Shown: piece by piece, positions 1 through 10,504 of the stretch
How the letters are laid out: every line of letters begins with the position of its first letter
Numbering within the stretch: position 1 is the stretch's first letter
Assembly (NCBI RefSeq): GCF_026262505.1
Contig: NC_067204.1
Location: 23,901,300-23,965,299 of the forward strand
Direction of reading: 5' to 3'
DNA from: Trichomonas vaginalis G3
Taxonomy: Eukaryota > Parabasalia > Trichomonadida > Trichomonadidae
Length of the DNA stretch: 64,000 nt
The notes under the pieces: model-generated
Seen by the model: only the letters and a program-made list of their open reading frames with translations
What the model was told of the DNA's origin: nothing
Database searches by the model: none
Program-made: the position numbers and the translations under genes

Positions 1-1366
1 AGCCAAAAGTTTGAACGGTCTCCATTTGTATATTGAGTTTTTTGACCTCCTGTATGAGTCCATACTTTCACATATGGCATAATAGAACTTTGCATTTCAG
101 GGTTAATGGTTGTTGTGAAGTTTGTTGTTAAAGTCATAGCATCTAATGTCAAGTTGTATGACCTCATATCCTCAACTGTAGAATATTCTTCTCTTGGATA
201 ATATTTGCCATCTATGTTTATATGGTATTTAATACCAGGGTTGTAGAAGCAGAATAGTCATTTATAGTTCGTCTGAACAGTACAAACATAGTATCTGCAT
301 GTTTCATTGCAGTTGTTAAGGCAATATCTGTTCTTGCACCTGCGGTTCCTGGATTTTTGGTTTCCAACTTCACCTGCAAAGTCTTTGACAGATATTTGGT
401 GTATAGGGAACATAAGTGGAACTGCAATATATTTGGCAGCTAAAGCATTTGAAATATCTGGGTCCAACATATAGACTGCAAGTCTGCTTTCTATTCTCTT
501 GCATTCAAACTTTTCGCATGTGAACTTAACTGGGTCCCAAGCATCTCCAGCAGCATTGAAATAATAGTTTACTTCAGTGTTGAGGTTTGAGAAACCAAAG
601 TCTAAGTCAACTTTGTCTTTGCAAAAGTCGGCGAATGACGTTTGATTTGCTCCCTTTACGTCTGTAAGAGTGAATGGGTCTTGCGTTGGTGCAATGACTA
701 AGTTATTTTTGCTTGGAGTAAGTTCAATAGAAATTTTTCCTGCCCAGTTTGGCAAGTATCTTAAAAACCTGAAGATGAGGAAAGATGACAAAGGAACTCT
801 AAGTTTCAGTTTTACTTTGGTTACTGCTGCTGCAGTTTGTCCAGAAAGGTTAACATAAACTCCTGGAACGTTAGGGTCAAGTCTTCTTATTTTCTCAATA
901 GTTGCATACTGGTCTGTTTGTTCTCTAGCTTGTGGTTGTACTGAGTTTCTCAAAGCGAACCATTCATAGTTTGCCCATGTTACTGTTTGAACTAAGTCAG
1001 AGTTAGAATATATCTTATATCCCATGAAAACTTCTGGAGCATATTGGTATCCGACATAGAAAATTCCATTGCAACCTTTCTTGTCAGACAACTTGCAGAA
1101 GGTTTTATTTCAATGTCTTGTTCCACGTATAAGAAAGAGTTGTCAATAGAAATTATATGAAACCTGTCGCAAGCAATATCTACTGTTGTTGAAGAACCTT
1201 CTCCAAACTCACCTACGTTTCCATAAGAAACAGCAGTTGTATATTCGTAAGTTCCAGGAACTATTTCTGACCTTCTAATGGCATTGTCGCATTCGTTATA
1301 CCATTCGGAAACATTTCCATTCATAGCATCCAAAACTGTTGGCGTTATATTCTGAGCGGCGTACAT
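1..1366 (-). pseudogene. Maverick copy 1 major-capsid-like gene (part)
   Basis: This is the counterpart of the 50011-51619 gene in copy 2. Its readable pieces are rich in beta-strand-type sequence and in Asn, Tyr and Asp, with no membrane segment. The order (capsid-type gene next to a very large structural-type gene, both facing inward from the right end) and the size of about 500 residues fit the double jelly-roll major capsid protein known for Polintons. That is family reasoning, not a motif match. The gene is interrupted and continues off the window edge. Confidence 0.55.
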
Positions 1367-1398
1367 TTCATATGAGTAAAAATATAGAATAGTTGGAT

Positions 1399-4300
1399 TT
1401 ATATGTCATAATAGAACCCACGTGGACCAAGCTTTACTTTCTTCCTGACTGAGTTTTTAACTCTTCTTTTTCCTTCATTGCCCTCTGCTTGAAGTTGTTG
1501 CATCTTTGCATTATGTTCATCTAGTATGTTGCAAATTTCCCATGTCCTTTTTGCCTTTTGGCTCTGGTCGCCCATCTCAGGTAACCTATATCCTAGAAAG
1601 AGTTTGTCATAGTTTGTATTTGAGTCTTCGCGTATTGTTTGCATGACTCTTTCCTGAGTTTCCGGTTCAAGCTCTTCAAACAGTGCCTGTCCATATGGAA
1701 TATGCTCGTTTCCAAATATATGTTTTTGTAGCCATTCTGGTTTTCTTTCCATGTTACCAACTATATCTTTTGTGAATGGGAAAGCTTTTACCCAATCTTT
1801 CAGTCTTGCGTCGTTTATTTCTGTAGTTGGTTTTATTTTGTCAAGGAACATGTTTTTCAATACTAACATTTCATTTGGTACTGTCCATTTGAGTTTTCTT
1901 AAATATTCATCCCTTCTCGGTTCATTGTCTGCAAAGTAAGTTTTTATGACATTTTGTAAACTTTCGTTTGCAAGGTCATGTACAATAGGTTCTCTTCCTT
2001 CTATCTCCCTAACTTTCTTTCTAAACTCTTCACCAAATATACCATCTCTATGGTTCTGTGTAGTTCTTTGAGATAAATGTTCTAGAACGTCAGGTGTTAT
2101 ATTTCCATCAGCCATGTTCATTTCATACTGGTCCAAAATATCTGCATCTTTCATATCTTTCAATGGCATTAAAGCCGCGCTGAAAATACCAGCTATATCT
2201 GGTTCACCATTGACTTCCATTGCGTCTACAACTTCTTGGAATTGAGGTTGTAAGTTTATGAACCACCTATCCGGGTTAGCTTTATGACCCCATCTCATTG
2301 TAGTTCCATCGTCTGCAGAAACAAAAGTAGGTTTGTTTCCATCTTGGTTAGGTTCTGAATGAACTTTAAACAATGTTTCATTTCTATATGTTTTCTTGAA
2401 ATTTAACCTTTTATCTTCACCGAGTTCATCCGAAGATTGAACGTTAAATGCTCGTAAGTAAAAAGGGTTGTTGTATTTGTGTACATTTTTTTTCAGTTCT
2501 TCCATTCTATGCTGGATATTTTCATCTGATGTTGGAGTCTTTTGTATGTCGGCAAACATTTTTCGATATTCTTCTACTATGTCAGCCGAATTTTTTTTAG
2601 ACTCTTGGAAATATTCCATATTCTCCGCATACTCTTGTTGAGGGTCAAGATTTTTCGGCTGTTCCAAATCTTCATCTAGTTCTGTGAAGTTAGTTTCCAA
2701 AGGAAGGACTTGTTCGTTTCCTTCAGGCTCTTCTAGCTTTTGTTGCTGAACTATTTCTTCCATGTCTGGTTGTATCTGAACTAGTTCTTCCTGTGGAGTT
2801 TCTTGTACCTCATCTGCTGGCATTTCATATATTCCGAGACCGTTTTCAACAAGTTCCCTTTCTAAGTCATCCGGACTCATAAACCTTTCTTCTTTCGTTC
2901 CGTCTCTATTTTTTACGCGTTTCATGAAGAGAGTTAAATTGTCATTTAGCTCTGACATCAAATATCTCGGAGTAAATTCGTTCATGTCATTTGGATGATA
3001 TGCTATTAAATCATATCCCTTAGCGAGCTTGTATTTTCCAGGTTTGAAATTATATCCCCTTTGGTGCAGAGCCATAAAGCTAAATAGGTTCGGGTCAGTA
3101 TTTCCATCCTTGAACTTTCTAATAGCTTCTTTATATCTGTCACTAAAGTCAATACTATCTGGGTAACCATAGTCTTCTTTAAGCATTTTTAAGAATTCTT
3201 GGTTTCCTTGTTCTCTACTTCTTTTATGTCCTTGCTCTGTTTGTGGTTGTTGTTGTGCTGGTTGTGGTGCAGTGTTTTGAACTGTTGGTTGTTGTGTTGG
3301 TTGTTGTGCTGGTTGTGGAGGTGGTTGTTGTGCTGGTTGTTGTGCATGCCTGTGTCTGTGTCCATGTGACGATGTAAATGTTCTAGGTAGTCCTGGTGCA
3401 GGTGCTTCTCTTGGAGGGTTTGGTGGTATATAAGTTCCACCAGCTGGCACATATGTTCCATCTGCAGCGTAATGTCCTACCTGACTTTTCGTTTTTAAGA
3501 AAGCATTTACTAGGTCTGTTTTGGTCTGTTGTAACTCTTTTTCTTGACTTTTCACAACAGTTGCTCTAACGGCGTCATAGGCACTTTGAACTGCCTGTCT
3601 CGTTGCTGCATCTGTTATTTTCGTCATATTTTGTGCTACTTCTTTTAACTCTTTGTCGAAACCTTCAGACTTCAGTTTCTTTCCAGATGAGAAGTCGTTC
3701 ACTTGTTTCACCTTACTATGAAGAGCTTCGAAAGCGTTCTTAAAGTCAGCATTTGTTAAAGCTTCATTTGAACTATCTTCATCCGCTTGTATTTTTGTCC
3801 TTATTGACCCTATGAGTTGGGCTGCTTTAGCGTTGGCTTGGGCATCTAACCAGTCATTGTTAGCTTTTATATATTCTGCACTTTTCATTGCCTTTTGCAT
3901 GGCTGCGTCGTTATTTTTACTTTCTTGTGCTAAGTTTTCATACTGTACGGTTTGGTTTTGCAACTGTAAAAGTTTTTCTGCCTTTACATTTGCTTCAACT
4001 TCTTTTTTATACTCATCGCTATCCATATATGTCTTCAGGGCTTTTTGTTTTATCTCTTCATCTTTCAGTATTTTATATTGAGTAGTATGGTTTTTCAAAT
4101 TTATGACATCTTGTTCCATTTTTGCTACTTCTGCTGCTTTTTCTGACACTTTTTTCGCATATTCCTCTGTACTTAGTTCTTTCAGTTGTTCTTCTTTCTT
4201 CTTTTCTCTACGTTTAACTCATTGAGTTTCTTTGTGTGTCTGTCATATTCTAGTTTCTTTTCGTTTTCACTTATTTGCTTCTGTATGTCTATGTTTGACT

Positions 4301-4601
4301 TTTTGACATCTGTTATTTGATTTTTGAGTGAACTCAAATTCATTTGACTTTGAGGGTTATATGCTGTTCCGTCTGCAGCTCCACCATAGCCTGCCATTTT
4401 CGCTAAAAGTCCCGCTCTTAAACCTCCACTCTGTGCACCAATGACTCGGTTTAAAAGCATAGGATTGCTTGACATTTGTTGCAACATAGTGGGGTCATTC
4501 AGCATTTGTTGTTGCAACTGTTGTTGTGGTGTCAGTTTTACTATTGGATGTTTCAATGCTCTCTTCCTCTTACGTATATTCTTACGTAGCTTACGTGGCA
4601 T
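1399..4601 (-). pseudogene. Maverick copy 1 giant coiled-coil/Gln-Pro-rich protein gene
   Basis: This is the counterpart of the 1,075-residue gene at 51773-55000. The N-terminus is very basic (a run of Lys/Arg after MPRK), followed by a Gln-rich stretch and a long Lys/Glu/Ala coiled coil. A low-complexity Pro/Gln/His region comes next, then an acidic segment and a globular C-terminal part with several Trp/Pro-rich blocks. The position next to the capsid-type gene suggests a virion or scaffold component. I do not recognise a catalytic domain. The copy is broken, with few breaks. Confidence 0.6.
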
Positions 4602-4843
4602 TTTAAGTGAAGTTAAAAAGCGGTTTTTGACAGATGTTTGTATGACACTTTTTGTTCAGCACAAAAAACTACTCGGTCAAAGTGTTGTCAGTTTTGTAAA
4701 ATAACCGTCCTATCTCATTCTATAAGGGGGAAAGGCTTCTCAAAGTATACTTCCTTGGAACGCCTGTAACTTTTCCTGTAGCGACGATAGACCCTTACTT
4801 GTCCGGACAAAGTTATACTATTTTGAGTGCTCTACAAAAAAGT
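4602..4843. other. Non-coding block shared by both Maverick copies
   Basis: Up to about 4820 this stretch is nearly identical to 55001-55218 beside the right end of copy 2. It lies directly upstream of the giant coiled-coil gene on the minus strand, so it probably holds that gene's promoter. No gene is visible in it. Confidence 0.6.
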
Positions 4844-5020
4844 CAACGGCTACGACTCTCAAAAACCGTTGTGTAAAAAGTTTTACCGTTGGACAAAAAA
4901 GTATATATAGAAAACAAAAAACGTTTATAGTTCATTCAATATTTGAGATGGAACGGTTTGCCAACGGTAACTATTAAATAAAATAAAAAAATAGAGGGGG
5001 TTACCGTTGACGAAAACGGT
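4844..5020. promoter_or_regulatory. Cluster of Myb-type CAACGG/CCGTTG motifs upstream of the acidic-tail gene
   Basis: Five exact CAACGG or CCGTTG hexamers occur at 4844, 4866, 4886, 4962 and 5004, with two further AACGGT boxes at 4952 and 5015, all within about 180 bp ending 17 bp before the ATG at 5038. YAACGG is the classical Myb recognition element, and trichomonads carry a large Myb family. Use as a promoter is an inference from spacing and density. Confidence 0.4.
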
Positions 5021-5037
5021 TTATTTTAAACTTTTCT

Positions 5038-5952
5038 ATGAGTAGTCCGAAAAAAACAGTTTATTTTTGTCTAATGGAAGCCAACATTAACAATTCTCAA
5101 CCGCTAACCAAAGCCAAAGCCCCACAACCTCCAAGAACTGGCACAGCTGTTAGAATAACCGCCAAAAAGTCTAACAGCGAATTAAGAGAAATTCTTCAAC
5201 AAATTTGCTCTAAATATCTCAAAGACGCCGAAGAAAACACACAACCAGACGCTATATACAATACTCAGTTCTGTGAAGTTCTGAACAAAGCAATTGCTAG
5301 TTCAATTGAACTTACTAAGACAATTCCAAGTCCAATTGAGCTTAGCGATGTCTTAGTTCAGTATTTTCCAACATTTACTAAGCTCATAATGTTGAGAACT
5401 TTATACCAAGTTCGTCAAAATCTTCCTCGTTACATGCAACGGTCATTCGACAAGAGCATTGCCGAATTCCAAGTCTTTAGTTACGGATATGACCAAGATG
5501 AATACATTGACGAGTTCGGAGACAACTGTACAAAATGGTTTGACTGCTATACGACTACACAATTTGAATTCGACTTTCTCGAATTCAACGCAGCAACCAT
5601 TTATATCATTGCTCTTTACCTTTCCGAACAACAACAAGACCTCGCAGATGGAGATGTTGTTACTGTCGTCATGGAAACTCCTGAACAATTCGGAAAAAAG
5701 AAGTCTCTAATTGCCAAATTTGTTCCAGGACATCAGCTTTTCCAACGCACAGAAGTCTTCTGTATTCCTGGAACTAAGTTCTTTGTCAGGAGCGAACTCA
5801 AAGAAAGATATAATGTGTCATTCAATTACACATTATATAATGTCTTCGACCCAGAAGAAGACTTCTTCCCAGAAGCAATGGAGGAGGAAGAAGAAGAGAA
5901 ACACGAAGAAGAGAAACACGAAGAGTCCTCCGAATTCACACCAGAAGACTAA
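5038..5952 (+). CDS. Maverick copy 1 protein with acidic Glu-rich tail
   Basis: This is a 304-residue open frame ending just before the terminal repeat. An alternative start is Met13 at 5074. It is a soluble-looking protein: helical in the N-terminal half, mixed alpha/beta with many Asp/Phe/Tyr in the middle, and a strongly acidic C-terminus of about 25 residues dominated by Glu, with a repeated EEKHEE block. No family is recognised. Copy 2 has no counterpart at the same place. The cluster of Myb-type sites just upstream suggests separate regulation from the minus-strand virion genes. It could be an accessory or host-interaction protein; this is an inference from position only. Confidence 0.6.
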   Translation: MSSPKKTVYFCLMEANINNSQPLTKAKAPQPPRTGTAVRITAKKSNSELREILQQICSKYLKDAEENTQPDAIYNTQFCEVLNKAIASSIELTKTIPSPIELSDVLVQYFPTFTKLIMLRTLYQVRQNLPRYMQRSFDKSIAEFQVFSYGYDQDEYIDEFGDNCTKWFDCYTTTQFEFDFLEFNAATIYIIALYLSEQQQDLADGDVVTVVMETPEQFGKKKSLIAKFVPGHQLFQRTEVFCIPGTKFFVRSELKERYNVSFNYTLYNVFDPEEDFFPEAMEEEEEEKHEEEKHEESSEFTPED

Positions 5953-5974
5953 CAATTTTCCGAATAAAAACCTC

Positions 5975-6031
5975 ATTTTATACTAAACATCTTCGGGGCT
6001 AGAAGGGGCGCAGCCCCTGGAAGCCCCACTA

Positions 6032-6062
<31 letters not shown>
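5975..6062. repeat. Right terminal inverted repeat of Maverick copy 1 with T-run end
   Basis: The sequence from TATACTAAACATCTTC to CCCCACTACC followed by about 29 T residues matches the right end of copy 2 (55212-55275). In reverse complement it matches the left end of copy 2 (32697-32771). Its inner stem-like part (GGGGCGCAGCCCC) differs between copies but keeps self-complementarity. Confidence 0.85.
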
Positions 6063-6067
<5 letters not shown>

Positions 6068-7857
6068 TAGCATAACTTATGGATGTGCGTATATTAAATT
6101 TAATAAATTAAGAGAAATTATTTTTGGCGCCAAAATTATTCGTTAACTCTCAAATTTTTCTGAGTCAATAAGCCGCCAAAAAAGTGTCATTTTGTTTCGT
6201 TAGAGAAAGATGAATTGTCCATGTCATCCAATCGGGAACAAGGGGGATGGGGATTAGATGATAAAGAAGCAATTCATGCTCTCTATCTGAAGCAATCAGA
6301 CTTACCAGCAACAATGTGAATCGATTTGGCTTTAAAGTTAATATAGCAGATCAGCTTGTTACTGGAGAGACTAGGCATTACGATTGATTCGCTGTAGTGC
6401 TCTACTTTAATTTAAGAGTAGTAACGGATAACTGAATTCCCAAAATTCTTTAGGTGATCCAAAACACTGTAGCTTGCTTGAACTTTGGACGAGCCTCGCA
6501 CCCAGAGAATAGAAATCCCAATCTTGCTCATGTTTAGTTGAATTAGTCTGCAGCAGTACAGCTCTGATACCACAAGATCGTGATGCAGTCACAACGCTAT
6601 TTGATTCAACAACTAGCTAGTTTTGACATCAAATTGCAAAATTTGACTTCGTTATGAGCTCTTTGTAGCAAAAATACATTACACTTAAAGACTAGTTGCT
6701 AGACTGTAGTAGTTTGTTCGTATATATCTATTTTTCCCCAACGTATTGCATACTACATTTTGACAAGACTTGCAACCTTATAGTAACCTCGTTAATTGTT
6801 CAAGCAAAGCGTAGGTAGTTAAGGTCGAGTAAGAGTTCTTCTTAAATCTTTCACTGAATGAGTAGGTGTTGGAAGAACTGTTCTCTAAAGCGATACAGTT
6901 GCGCTACATGTTCGTCAACTTGGTCTAGAAATAAATATATCATTTGTTTTATACGTTTTTTCGTAATAAATTATTTGTATTTGTTGTATTTGAGTATGAA
7001 GATAACAAAACTACGGATAAGACTAAGACGCAGTACACTGGGCTTCGTTGCCATTTTATTTACCATGTTAAGAATAAACTTAACAGACATGCTTTGTTTT
7101 CGACGAAGCCATCTAAAATAACGTACATCTAAATAAAACTAAAAAACTGTAAAATTTCTTTATTTGATAGTATATACTTCAAATTATGCACTATACCTTC
7201 TAGAATTCTATAACACTCTTTGCATATAATTTTTTAAAAAAAAAGTTATATCTCGACAAAAATATGATTTATCAATAGAGTATGTAAAATAAAACTCATT
7301 CGCAGTATTAAAAAATCGTAAATCTTTCCAAAAAAATTTTGAATTACAAATTTTAAAACTTAAAACAACATTTTTTGAAGCGAAAAAACAAATCTAATTT
7401 TTTTTGGAAAATTTAGAATAAATAGAGCTCTTTAACTCGTCGAATACAAATTGTTTTCAAGTTTTTTTCGACCGGAAATTGAACTTTTAGAGTTTATACA
7501 ATAAGATTCACATGAAAAAATACGGGTTTAACAAAGAAATCACCAATATAAAGGTTTTTTAGTAGAACGAGATTGATAAAAACTATGGTATGATAAAAAG
7601 ACGATAATTTTTTTGGCGGGATAATTGAAGAATATGAATGATTCGAATTACAGACATACTCTAGTCCGAAACTTACTATGGTTCGTGACTTATTTTTGAC
7701 ACAGAATAGCTGTAGACTAAGGCTTACTCTAGATCCAGACTTATTATACAATTAAATTTGCTTTTGGAATAAGACTTAATTTTAGTTACAAACTTATCTT
7801 AATATCAGACTTATATTTAGAATCAGACTTACTTTAGTCTAGAACTTACATTTAGAA
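6063..7857. repeat. Left unique arm of the inverted-repeat element
   Basis: The arm is AT-rich and aligns in inverted orientation with 19272-21108, apart from the non-homologous block at about 6196-6430. It carries only short frames that are not conserved between the arms beyond the DNA identity. From about 7730 it grades into degenerate CTTAC-type units that lead into the satellite. No protein-coding gene is supported. Confidence 0.75.
6561..6572 (-). other. TGGTATCAGAGC, a primer-binding-site-like 12-mer (left arm)
   Basis: Read on the minus strand this is TGGTATCAGAGC, identical to the primer-binding site complementary to initiator tRNA-Met in many LTR retrotransposons. Its partner is at 20593-20604. 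A 12-mer match alone is weak and no paired LTRs are visible, so it may be chance or a fossil remnant. Confidence 0.25.
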
Positions 7858-9535
7858 TCAGACTTCCATTTCAAGTCAGACTTACTTTCGTCCGAAACTT
7901 CCATTTCAAGTCTGTCTTACTTTCGTCCGAGACTTAAATTTCAAGTCAGACTTACATTTCAAGTCAGACTTACTTTCTTCCAAGACTTACTTTCGTCCGA
8001 GACTTACATTTCAAGTCAGACTTACTTTCGTCCGAGACTTACATTTCAAGTCTGTCTTACTTTCGTCCGAGACTTACATTTCAAGTCATACTTACTTTCG
8101 TCCGAGACTTACATTTCAAGTCATACTTACTTTCGTCCGAGACTTACATTTCAAGTCATACTTACTTTCTTCCAAGACTTACTTTCGTCCGAGACTTACA
8201 TTTCAAGTCAGACTTACTTTCGTCCGAGACTTACATTTCAAGTCATACTTACTTTCGTCCGAAACTTACATTTCAAGTCATACTTACTTTCGTCCGAGAC
8301 TTACATTTCAAGTCAGACTTACTTTCGTCCGAGACTTACATTTCAAGTCATACTTACTTTCGTCCGAGACTTACATTTCAAGTCAGACTTACTTTCGTCC
8401 GAGACTTACATTTCAAGTCATACTTACTTTCGTCCGAGACTTACATTTCAAGTCAGACTTACTTTCGTCCGAGACTTACATTTCAAGTCATACTTACTTT
8501 CTTCCAAGACTTACTTTCGTCCGAGACTTACATTTCAAGTCATACTTACTTTCGTCCGAGACTTACATTTCAAGTCATACTTACTTTCTTCCAAGACTTA
8601 CTTTCGTCCGAAACTTACATTTCAAGTCAGACTTACTTTCGTCCGAAACTTCCATTTCAAGTCTGTCTTACTTTCGTCCGAGACTTACATTTCAAGTCAG
8701 ACTTACTTTCTTCCAAGACTTACTTTCGTCCGAGACTTACATTTCAAGTCAGACTTACTTTCGTCCGAGACTTACATTTCAAGTCAGACTTACTTTCGTC
8801 CGAGACTTACATTTCAAGTCATACTTACTTTCGTCCGAGACTTACATTTCAAGTCAGACTTACTTTCGTCCGAGACTTCCATTTCAAGTCAGACTTACTT
8901 TCGTCCGAGACTTACATTTCAAGTCATACTTACTTTCGTCCGAGACTTACATTTCAAGTCAGACTTACTTTCGTCCGAGACTTACATTTCAAGTCATACT
9001 TACTTTCTTCCAAGACTTACTTTCGTCCGAGACTTACATTTCAAGTCAGACTTACTTTCGTCCGAGACTTAAATTTCAAGTCATACTTACTTTCGTCCGA
9101 GACTTACATTTCAAGTCAGACTTACTTTCGTCCGAAACTTACATTTCAAGTCAGACTTACTTTCGTCCGAGACTTACATTTCAAGTCAGACTTACTTTCG
9201 TCCGAGACTTACTTTCGTCCGAGACTTACATTTCAACTCAGACTTACTTTCGTCCGAGACTTACATTTCAAGTCATACTTACTTTCGTCCGAGACTTACA
9301 TTTCAAGTCAGACTTACTTTCGTCCGAGACTTCCATTTCAAGTCATACTTACTTTCGTCCGAGACTTACATTTCAAGTCATACTTACTTTCGTCCGAGAC
9401 TTACATTTCAAGTCAGACTTACTTTCGTCCGAGACTTACATTTCAAGTCAGACTTACTTTCGTCCGAACTTACATTTCAAGTCAGACTTACTTTCGTCCG
9501 AGACTTAAATTTTAAGTCAGACTTACATTAATATC
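7858..9535. repeat. Satellite A, left array
   Basis: This is a tandem array of about 50 units of 35 bp, each made of a 17-bp half (CTTACTTTCGTCCGAGA) and an 18-bp half (CTTACATTTCAAGTCAGA). There are occasional CTTACTTTCTTCCAAGA halves and a TCATA/TCAGA variation. It is the inverted counterpart of 13236-19271. Units at the outer edge are degenerate, while internal units are homogeneous. Confidence 0.95.
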
Positions 9536-9651
9536 AAACTTATATTAACCTACGACTTACTTTTATTCCCAGACATCTTGATCCACACTGACATTGAAAA
9601 CCACTCATACATCTAAAGCCACTCAAACATAATCCAAAAAATGATAATGTA

Positions 9652-10314
9652 ATGAAACTTTATAGAAAATTGAAAATTTCGGCAATTAAAAATAAAGTCG
9701 AACAGCATTGTAAATGCAACTGCAACATGGAAAATGTTTATAAACTATATGGTGTTCATATTCCATGTATTCATAACATCTTAGATGTAAAACCGGCCGA
9801 TTTAGAAAAACCTAAAGCATTTCATATTGGAAAATTGGAATTCAATAGTTCGAAGAATATTCTAGTTTATGATGATGAAGACAATCCGATAGGAAAGGGT
9901 GATCGGAAAAATGAACAATGCAAAATTTCGGCTCGGAAAACATTTACAACCAAAGTTGAGAACGAAATTTACTTGTATGAAGAACAAGTAACTCCAGATA
10001 TAGGAGTTAAAAGTCTTGTTCAACGCATTTTAAATCTTCCGTCAATTGACAAGGCAACAAGTTTCATGTTTAATCTTGGGATGAACATCGATTATGATAC
10101 AATTCAGGCAATTCATTATATATCATCATTAAGAAAAACACATCCAGAAGTGATAGATTTGGCATTAAGTAATGCATATCTTCCGGAAGAATCAGATGAA
10201 TATCAGCAAAACAAAGACATGATTTCAAAAATTATCGAAGAAGTTTTTGATAATAAAGACAAGGAAAGAGATCCGGATTTTGTTGTAAGAAGGAAGAGGA
10301 AAAATGGTTTGTGA
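9652..10314 (+). CDS. Orphan 220-aa protein in the loop of the inverted-repeat element
   Basis: This is the only convincing gene inside the 15-kb element: a complete frame from ATG to TGA with normal codon use and no internal repeats. It has a basic N-terminus with a small Cys cluster (HCKCNCN near residues 19-25) and a second CIH motif near residue 39. A Lys/Asp-rich beta-type middle follows, then a helical C-terminal half and a basic tail ending in RRKRKNG, possibly a nuclear localisation signal. No membrane segment or catalytic motif is seen and no family is recognised. A TCATA initiator-like motif lies at 9605, inside the inner inverted border that is also copied at the other side of the loop. 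It could be a captured host gene or a DNA-binding protein of the element. Confidence 0.7.
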   Translation: MKLYRKLKISAIKNKVEQHCKCNCNMENVYKLYGVHIPCIHNILDVKPADLEKPKAFHIGKLEFNSSKNILVYDDEDNPIGKGDRKNEQCKISARKTFTTKVENEIYLYEEQVTPDIGVKSLVQRILNLPSIDKATSFMFNLGMNIDYDTIQAIHYISSLRKTHPEVIDLALSNAYLPEESDEYQQNKDMISKIIEEVFDNKDKERDPDFVVRRKRKNGL

Positions 10315-10504
10315 AAAAAATATTTATATGAATAAAATGTGTATGATTATTGTTTATAAAAATAGTTAATAAATATGAGAAACTATTTAATTATTTGTTA
10401 TATAAAGATTCGATATACAGAACAGAATGAAAAAGGATAAAAAAATTAATCAGAAAGATGTAAAAGTTTGGGAGATATAAAAAATATTATAGAGATAAAA
10501 TATT
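10315..10504. other. AT-rich spacer between the orphan gene and satellite B
   Basis: This is short AT-rich non-coding sequence downstream of the 220-aa gene. TAATAAAT motifs could serve for 3' end formation. Nothing else is seen. Confidence 0.5.

Larger units (their letters stand above)
1..6062. mobile_element. Maverick/Polinton copy 1, right-hand part (left part outside window)
   Basis: This is a virus-like Maverick (Polinton) element, treated as a fossil. The visible part holds, from left to right, a capsid-type gene and a very large coiled-coil gene (both minus strand), a non-coding block, a plus-strand acidic-tail gene and the right terminal inverted repeat ending in a T run. Up to about 4820 it matches copy 2 at 50258-55218 almost base for base, so it is a young copy. 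The visible part has only a few breaks. The left end, integrase and other core genes would lie outside the window. Confidence 0.85.

Noticed and set aside
3189-3461. 90-aa His/Gln-rich frame (and counterpart 53524-53817)
   Set aside because: Out-of-frame shadow of the Pro/Gln-rich linker in the giant coiled-coil gene.
7494-7751. 85-aa frame in the left arm, mirrored at 19409-19621
   Set aside because: Present twice only because the arms are inverted copies; the two versions end differently, and composition looks like AT-rich non-coding DNA.
7858-9535. CRISPR-like regular repeats
   Set aside because: Units are contiguous with no unique spacers, and the setting is eukaryotic. It is a satellite.
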